DNA of 10,058 bases from Candidatus Nomurabacteria bacterium RIFCSPLOWO2_02_FULL_42_17 (lineage in GTDB: Bacteria; Patescibacteriota; Minisyncoccia; Phycocordibacterales; MFVN01). The notes beneath the pieces are model-generated. The model saw only the letters and a program-made list of their open reading frames with translations. It was not told where the DNA came from and did no database searches. Position 1 is the first letter of the stretch; the number at the start of each line of letters is the position of its first letter. Below are positions 7,121 to 10,058 of the stretch, one piece after another. The stretch lies in the NCBI GenBank assembly GCA_001786095.1, contig MFVN01000014.1, positions 1 to 10,058 of the forward strand, in the 5' to 3' direction. The position numbers and the translations under genes were made by a program.

Positions 7121-7624
7121 TTGAGAGAAAGAATAAACAACCAAATAAGAGCCATTGAACTTCGGATTATAGACTCTGACGGTAAGAATTTGGGCGTTCT
7201 TAAGCTCTCAGAAGCGTTAAAGCTGGCGCAAGCACAGGGTTTGGATTTAATAGAGATTTCGGCTACTTCTGTGCCACCGGTTGGGAAAATAATGGAATAT
7301 GGAAAGTTCCAATATACCCAAAACAAAAAATTAAAAAAAGTGAAGTCGGCGGGCGGAGTAAGCGAGACCAAGTCCGTGCAAGTAAAAATCGGCACAAGCG
7401 AGCATGACCTCGGCGTTAAAGCCAAGATGGCCTCAAATTGGATAAAAGAGGGACATCGCATAAAAGCCGAACTTTACCTTTCCGGACGAGCTAAATATAT
7501 GGACGAAAAGTTTTTAATCGGACGTTTGGAACGTTTATTGAAATTAATAAGCGAAAAATATAAAATAGCGGAACCAGTGAAAAAAATACCAAAAGGGTTT
7601 ATGATAACTTTAGAAAAAGCATGA
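7121..7624 (+). CDS. infC: Translation initiation factor IF-3
   Basis: IF-3 binds the 30S subunit, prevents premature joining of the 50S subunit and checks the start codon. The N-terminal domain begins at once with RERINNQIRAIELRIIDSDG (family: x-R-x-N-x-x-I-R), followed by LDLIEISATSVPPVGKIMEYGKFQY; the usual Cys in PPVC is Gly here. The C-terminal domain has VQVKIGTSEHDLGVKAKMASNWIKEGHRIKAELYLSGR and ends in IPKGFMITLEKA. There is no ATG: an in-frame stop at 7103-7105 limits the start to TTG at 7121 or the adjacent ATC at 7118, the latter recalling the AUU start of E. coli infC. I chose TTG. It overlaps rpmI by ATGA. Confidence 0.95.
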   Translation: MRERINNQIRAIELRIIDSDGKNLGVLKLSEALKLAQAQGLDLIEISATSVPPVGKIMEYGKFQYTQNKKLKKVKSAGGVSETKSVQVKIGTSEHDLGVKAKMASNWIKEGHRIKAELYLSGRAKYMDEKFLIGRLERLLKLISEKYKIAEPVKKIPKGFMITLEKA

Positions 7625-7806
7625 TAAAAACCAACAAATCATTTTCAAAAAGATTAAAGATTACCCGCACGGGTAAAATTATGGCGCGCCGAGCTGGCTT
7701 CAATCATTTTAACGCCAAGCAAACGCGGGTTAAACAATTGCGCGGAAAACGTAATGTGCCACTTCATTTTAGTAATAAAACTAAGGCCTTGTTTTTACTT
7801 AATTAA
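7621..7806 (+). CDS. rpmI: 50S ribosomal protein L35
   Basis: Small basic large-subunit protein, 61 residues. It has the L35 pattern: a short start (KTNKSFSKRLKITRTGKI) corresponding to K-T-x-x-[SA]-x-x-KR-[FL]-K-x-T-x-[ST]-GK-[IV], then RRAGFNHFNAKQTRVKQLRGKRN, the basic part with a histidine as in other L35 proteins. The start codon overlaps the infC stop (ATGA at 7621-7624), so translation is probably coupled to infC. The order infC-rpmI-rplT is nearly universal in bacteria and supports the call; rplT starts 5 nt after the stop. Confidence 0.95.
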   Translation: MIKTNKSFSKRLKITRTGKIMARRAGFNHFNAKQTRVKQLRGKRNVPLHFSNKTKALFLLN

Positions 7807-7811
7807 AAAAT

Positions 7812-8156
7812 ATGTCAAGAATAAAACGGGGTACAACTTCATTAAGGAGACGGCATAAAGTTTTGGCGCAAACCAAAGGATATCGCCACGCACGCGGTAA
7901 AAAAGAGCGCGCGGCGCGCGAGGCCATCGCGCATGCCGGCGCGCACGCTTTCGCGCACCGGCGCGATAAAAAGGGCGATTTTCGAAGAATGTGGCAAGTC
8001 AAAATAAACGCCGCCGCGCGCGCTCACGGCTTTTCTTACAGCCGGTTTATGGACGCGCTAAAAAAGAAACAAGTAGGACTCGATAGAAAAATTCTCGCGC
8101 ATTTAGCCGAACATTACCCCGAAACTTTCTCTAGAATAGTCGCGCGAGTTGAATAA
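7812..8156 (+). CDS. rplT: 50S ribosomal protein L20 (complete copy)
   Basis: L20 is an early-assembly protein binding 23S rRNA; in several bacteria it represses its own operon. The 114 residues cover the whole family: MSRIKRGTTSLRRRHKVLAQ, then TKGYRHARGKKERAAREAIAHAGAHAFAHRRDKKGDFRRMWQVKINAAARAHG (in parts), then FSYSRFMDALKKKQVGLDRKILAHLAEHYPETFSRIV. The long Arg/Lys-rich N-terminal helix and the RxLWxxRIN-like stretch (RRMWQVKIN) are both present. The ATG is 5 nt after rpmI with no Shine-Dalgarno. The special point is that a second, diverged copy of the last 42 or so codons lies at 9282-9410, beyond a transposase and hairpin repeats; the complete gene is presumably the functional one. Confidence 0.96.
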   Translation: MSRIKRGTTSLRRRHKVLAQTKGYRHARGKKERAAREAIAHAGAHAFAHRRDKKGDFRRMWQVKINAAARAHGFSYSRFMDALKKKQVGLDRKILAHLAEHYPETFSRIVARVE

Positions 8157-8180
8157 AAAACACTTTACTCACTTCGAGAA

Positions 8181-8215
8181 CATCCACCCCCGAGGGGAAC
8201 CCTCGGGGGTGGATG
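8181..8215. repeat. Palindromic repeat R1 after rplT (possible terminator)
   Basis: A perfect hairpin: two 16-base arms (8181-8196 and 8200-8215) around a GAA loop. The core arms CCCCGAGGG and CCCTCGGGG are shared with R2 and R3; R1 has the same GAA orientation as R2, and both are preceded by ATCCAC. It begins 24 nt after the rplT stop and is so stable that it probably also ends or protects the infC-rpmI-rplT transcript. However, the following bases (GCGGTTTAATTT) are not a proper T-tract, so I call it a repeat first. Confidence 0.85.
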
Positions 8216-8219
8216 CGGT

Positions 8220-8510
8220 TTAATTTACTTTTAATTCCCACTTATCAAGCATTGCATTAATCGTTTTTCTGGTTTTTGCAATACTTTCTTTATCTATAAC
8301 ACCTCTTTTGTCGGTAGAAAAAGGAGGTTTATTAAAGGCGGAATCATTAAAAAATTCTTTGGTCCCCGTTTTCTGTTGTTCCGTTAATTCTAAATTAGTG
8401 CTTTTAAAAATTTCATAATTTTCATACATCCTACTAAGTAAATACATAGCATCCTCGATTTCTTTTTTGTTTTCTATACTTTCCACCCTGTCCTCTATTT
8501 TTATTTTCAT
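8220..8510 (-). CDS. Small hypothetical protein between repeats R1 and R2
   Basis: I do not recognise this 96-residue ORF. It is charged, lysine- and glutamate-rich and looks mostly helical (KIEDRVESIENKKEIEDAMY, then LLSRMYENYEIFKSTNLEL, a polar middle, and KESIAKTRKTINAMLDKWEL at the end). There is no signal peptide, membrane segment or Cys/His metal site. It fills the R1-R2 interval almost exactly, ending 4 bases from R1, so it may be a passenger of the element. I chose the ATG at 8510; a longer reading from 8603 (127 residues) would run through R2, giving PEGSPRG, and through a (CT)7 tract. A four-codon ORF (MKAL, start 8521) overlaps the chosen start by ATGA and could couple translation. 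It is divergent from the transposase. It could still be a chance ORF. Confidence 0.5.
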   Translation of the reverse strand: MKIKIEDRVESIENKKEIEDAMYLLSRMYENYEIFKSTNLELTEQQKTGTKEFFNDSAFNKPPFSTDKRGVIDKESIAKTRKTINAMLDKWELKVN

Positions 8511-8525
8511 AACGCTTTCATGGTA

Positions 8526-8539
8526 CTCTCTCTCTCTCT
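8526..8539. repeat. (CT)7 dinucleotide repeat
   Basis: Seven CT units, read as (AG)7 on the - strand, 16 bases upstream of the chosen start of the small - strand ORF. On that strand it offers a weak AGAG-type ribosome-binding signal; as a slippery tract it could change in length and alter spacing, or the frame of a longer reading from 8603. Confidence 0.7.
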
Positions 8540-8562
8540 GCCCGTCAAATAACTTATCCACA

Positions 8563-8583
8563 CCCCGAGGGGAACCCTCGGGG
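8563..8583. repeat. Palindromic repeat R2, upstream of the transposase
   Basis: Arms CCCCGAGGG (8563-8571) and CCCTCGGGG (8575-8583) around GAA, the same core and orientation as R1. The stem can be extended past a small internal loop by CAC (8559-8561) with GTG (8586-8588). The right side overlaps the transposase Shine-Dalgarno, so the folded RNA would hide it. Confidence 0.9.
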
Positions 8584-8596
8584 AGGTGATATAATG
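8582..8596 (+). promoter_or_regulatory. Overlapping Shine-Dalgarno and extended -10 before the transposase
   Basis: GGAGGTGAT (8582-8590) is a full match to the 16S anti-Shine-Dalgarno, unlike anything before the other genes here. It runs into TGATATAAT (8587-8595), a perfect extended -10, from which RNA would start at about 8602, the transposase ATG itself. The GGAGG core is 15 nt from the ATG at 8602, rather far, but 7 nt from an ATG at 8594 that opens a seven-codon ORF (MPTWKEK) overlapping the transposase start. No -35 box is seen, as R2 occupies that place. Confidence 0.55.
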
Positions 8597-8601
8597 CCGA
8601 C

Positions 8602-9309
8602 ATGGAAAGAAAAGTAAATTTTGAAAAAGGCGAATTTTACCATATCTATAATCGAGGAGTAGAAAAGCGAATAATATTTCAAAATATTTCTGATTATAAA
8701 AGATTTTTAGTATTGCTTTATATTGCAAACGGCGACAAATCCTTACACATGAAAGATTATGGGAGTTTAAATTTCATTGAAGAAGTTTTTGGAAAAGATC
8801 GAGGTAGACCACTGGTTGCTATAGGTGCGTATTGCCTGATGCCAAATCATTTTCATTTACTTCTTACCCCCCTTGTAGATGGGGGTATATCAAAATTTAT
8901 GTTAAAACTTCAAACTGGATATTCTATGTATTTTAATAAAAAAAATGATCGGGTGGGCGCATTATTCCAAGGAGTATTTAAATCACAACATATAAATGAT
9001 GATATATATTTAAGATATATTTATGTATATGTGCATCTAAATCCGGCAAAATTAAAAAATTCTGAATGGAAAACGCAATCAAAAAGTTTTTTTAATAATC
9101 TAAAAAAATTTATAGCTGAGTATTCATATTCAAGTTTACAAGAATATTTATCTAGAAATTACAGGATAATAAATCCGAAACCATTTCCAGTTCAAATAAA
9201 AAATATCATTGATTACAGCGCGATGATAGAAGATTTTAGTGAGACAACCAACTTCCCCGAGGGTTCCCCTCGGGGAAAGGGAACGACCTGTCTTACAGCA
9301 GATTTATAA
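8602..9309 (+). CDS. REP-associated tyrosine transposase (RAYT, HUH/Y1 family)
   Basis: Single-strand DNA endonuclease/transposase of the IS200/IS605-like Y1 superfamily, in the RAYT branch that acts on REP hairpins. Family features: FYHIYNRGVEKRIIFQN at the start (the H-x-x-NRG-x-x-[KR]-x-x-IF motif), DYKRFLVLL, AYCLMPNHFHLLL with the HUH pair His83 and His85, LQTGYSMYFNKKNDRVGALFQGVFKS with the candidate catalytic Tyr107 (Tyr110 is the alternative), and IYVYVHLNPAK plus YSYSSLQEYL in the C-terminal part. The 235-residue length fits. The last 16 or so residues (from PEGSPRG) come from reading through R3 and out of frame into the rplT remnant, so the original C-terminus has been replaced. No disruption of the catalytic part is visible and the gene may be active. 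Confidence 0.93.
   Translation: MERKVNFEKGEFYHIYNRGVEKRIIFQNISDYKRFLVLLYIANGDKSLHMKDYGSLNFIEEVFGKDRGRPLVAIGAYCLMPNHFHLLLTPLVDGGISKFMLKLQTGYSMYFNKKNDRVGALFQGVFKSQHINDDIYLRYIYVYVHLNPAKLKNSEWKTQSKSFFNNLKKFIAEYSYSSLQEYLSRNYRIINPKPFPVQIKNIIDYSAMIEDFSETTNFPEGSPRGKGTTCLTADL
9253..9277. repeat. Palindromic repeat R3, inverted, at the end of the transposase gene
   Basis: Core arms CCCCGAGGG (9255-9263) and CCCTCGGGG (9267-9275) around a TTC loop, extended by TT/AA to 11 pairs. The TTC loop shows it is the reverse complement of R1 and R2. It lies inside the transposase reading frame and ends a few bases before the rplT remnant, so it marks the right edge of the element. Confidence 0.9.
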
Positions 9310-9410
9310 ACGCATTAAAGAAAAAAGGTATTGCCCTAGACCGTAAAGTTTTGGCCCAAATGGCCGAACATCATCCGGAATCGTTCGCGCGGTTGGTGAA
9401 AGGCGCTTAA
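9282..9410 (+). pseudogene. rplT: Orphan 3' fragment of a second rplT (L20 C-terminus)
   Basis: In the frame ending with TAA at 9408-9410 this reads NDLSYSRFINALKKKG, then IALDRKVLAQMAEHHPESFA, then RLVKGA: the C-terminal third of L20. Against the complete rplT in the same window, 24 of 39 residues from SYSRF onward are identical by hand count, and TCTTACAGC (9291-9299) is repeated exactly at 8034-8042. NDL before SYSRF also suits L20, so homology begins about 4 bases after R3. It has no start, and the transposase frame overlaps its beginning in another frame. The divergence is too high for a recent duplication, so it comes either from a different L20 allele or from an old event. The fragment is clean, with no internal stop or frameshift. 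Confidence 0.88.
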
Positions 9411-9418
9411 AACTTAAT

Positions 9419-10012
9419 TTATTTTTTTGCCAAGTCAAGTTCTGCAACCTTGCGTTTTTTAACCATTTCAATCACCCGCGTGACTAAACGTTTGGGGTCA
9501 GAATCAAAAATTATATATGGGTTTTCGCGGTGCCCGCGTTCTAAAATAGTTTTAAAAGTTTCAGCCGTATCCCAAGAACCTTCTAAGATACCAATAGGCC
9601 TTCTGTCTTCAAAAGCCACAGTGAACTCATGAATTGTTCCAATACGCCCACAACCAAGAAGAATGGCATCAGACGAACGCGTAAGCAGAATATCGCGCAT
9701 TTGAAAACCAAAGCCCGTGTAAATTATCAAATCCATATAATCCATCGGGAGACGATAAACTTCAATATGTTCCTTCTCGGTGGCGGCCGGCGAAAGTCCG
9801 ACGGAAATTCCGCCAACCTCTTTAGCGCCCATAGAAGACCACATTGGAAAACCAGTTGTGGCACCGGTCACCAAAACCGCGCCTTGGCGGACGATTTCCC
9901 TACCCAGTTCTTTGGCTTTATCCATGGCGTCCGGCCCACAATGCCCCGTCTCGGCCGCCCCCGACACGCATAATTTTATTTTTTTATGTCCGTGTTTTTC
10001 CGTTTCATCCAT
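9419..10012 (-). CDS. LOG/SLOG-like Rossmann nucleotide-binding protein
   Basis: A 197-residue protein of the LOG-like (so-called lysine decarboxylase, TIGR00725-like) superfamily. LOG enzymes release free cytokinin-type bases from nucleotides, and SLOG relatives bind nucleotide signals; which of these applies here cannot be told. Visible: KIKLCVSGAAETGHCG (first strand and loop), GREIVRQGAVLVTGATTGFPMWSSMGAKEVGG (in parts), FGFQMRDILLTRSSDAILLGCGRIGTIHEFTVAFE containing Met-Arg107 and the glycine-rich site, then RRPIGIL. The canonical PGGxGTxxE is GCGRIGTIHE here (residues 120-129), keeping G-T and the Glu but not the Pro. The last third contains ERGHRENPYIIFDSD. It converges on the rplT remnant with an 8-nt gap. 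The start ATG is the first after a near-leaderless promoter. Confidence 0.85.
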   Translation of the reverse strand: MDETEKHGHKKIKLCVSGAAETGHCGPDAMDKAKELGREIVRQGAVLVTGATTGFPMWSSMGAKEVGGISVGLSPAATEKEHIEVYRLPMDYMDLIIYTGFGFQMRDILLTRSSDAILLGCGRIGTIHEFTVAFEDRRPIGILEGSWDTAETFKTILERGHRENPYIIFDSDPKRLVTRVIEMVKKRKVAELDLAKK

Positions 10013-10020
10013 TATGAAGA

Positions 10021-10026
10021 ATTATA
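10021..10026 (-). promoter_or_regulatory. Extended -10 element for the LOG-like gene
   Basis: On the - strand TGTTATAAT is a perfect extended -10 (the TATAAT covers 10026-10021). Transcription would start about 2-3 nt before the ATG at 10012, a practically leaderless mRNA. No convincing -35 is seen in the 32 bases remaining upstream within the window. Confidence 0.45.
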
Positions 10027-10058
10027 ACACATTATCAAAATTCCAACTCCACACTTTC

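Larger units (their letters stand above)
8181..9277 (+). mobile_element. RAYT element bracketed by palindromic repeats (REPtron-like)
   Basis: The segment runs from R1 through a small - strand ORF, R2 and the transposase to R3. R2 and R3 are inverted copies flanking the transposase; R1 is a direct copy of R2. This matches the known pairing of REP-associated tyrosine transposases with REP palindromes that they recognise as single-stranded hairpins. The right edge is sharp: diverged rplT coding sequence starts within a few bases of R3. The left edge is not certain, because the intact rplT 3' end could be host sequence or part of what arrived. The transposase is clearly more AT-rich by eye than the ribosomal genes, a sign of separate origin. 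Confidence 0.65.

Noticed and set aside
7622..7627. Use of the infC TGA stop to exclude a recoded TGA (code 25) genome
   Set aside because: TGA is followed at once by an in-frame TAA, so reading TGA as glycine would add only one residue; it does not settle the code.
8507..8728. 73-residue - strand ORF across R2
   Set aside because: Runs through the transposase gene and the repeat in a frame with no family resemblance; it only ends in the MKAL codons before the small ORF.
8181..9277. CRISPR array from three similar repeats
   Set aside because: The repeats are 21-35 bases, in mixed orientation and separated by hundreds of bases with coding sequence; no cas genes.
8034..9299. Target-site duplication: TCTTACAGC as direct repeats made by transposition
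   Set aside because: Both copies lie at the homologous codons of two L20 sequences, so they are explained by homology; HUH/Y1 transposases also do not make target duplications.
9450..9973. Two + strand ORFs (9450-9632, 9629-9973) opposite the LOG-like gene
   Set aside because: Antisense shadows; the - strand frame has a clear family pattern and a promoter.

Overview
The window looks like part of a small, streamlined bacterial chromosome, most likely a Candidate Phyla Radiation (Patescibacteria) member of the Parcubacteria type. This is an inference from gene content and protein character, not from a marker search. The reasons are: very short intergenic gaps; start codons almost without Shine-Dalgarno sequences; compact or oddly shaped ribosomal proteins (an L3 lacking about 65 central residues, an S10 with a 45-residue Lys/Ser-rich N-terminal tail); and an EF-P whose tip loop reads RKQQRKPV instead of carrying the usual lysine. 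Nearly all genes are core translation genes.

Layout: (1) 1-1832, + strand: the 3' part of murD (peptidoglycan precursor synthesis; its start lies left of the window) followed 5 nt later by efp. (2) 1836-6967, - strand: one compact run of nine genes, tuf-rpsJ-rplC-rplD-rplW-rplB-rpsF-ssb-rpsR, meeting efp tail to tail with a 3-nt gap. It fuses the end of a str operon (tuf), the first five genes of the S10 operon and the S6-SSB-S18 cluster; the usual next genes (rpsS, rplV, rpsC and so on) do not follow rplB. A strong promoter (TTGACA, 16 nt, TACAAT) lies at 7024-7051. (3) 7075-8156, + strand: divergent infC-rpmI-rplT operon (IF-3, L35, L20) with a TTG or ATC start for infC and almost no leader. 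(4) 8157-9410: the unusual part. Three near-identical GC-rich hairpins (arms CCCCGAGGG/CCCTCGGGG) bracket a small unrecognised - strand ORF and a + strand REP-associated tyrosine transposase (RAYT, HUH/Y1 family). Directly behind the last hairpin is a diverged second copy of the 3' end of rplT (about 42 codons, 24 of 39 residues identical over the compared part). (5) 9419-10012, - strand: a LOG/SLOG-like Rossmann protein.

How it fits together: regions 2 and 3 form a divergent translation-apparatus block. Region 4 looks like a RAYT and palindrome (REPtron-like) element placed at the 3' end of rplT, so that a full-length L20 is kept while an orphan L20 C-terminus is left on the far side. The transposase has a near-perfect Shine-Dalgarno (unlike the neighbouring genes), partly buried in the hairpin just upstream, and overlapping an extended -10 promoter that would give a leaderless mRNA. 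Palindromic sequence has also entered coding regions: the 3' end of rplD (L4 C-terminal tail), possibly murD, and the transposase C-terminus, where the repeat is read as PEGSPRG.
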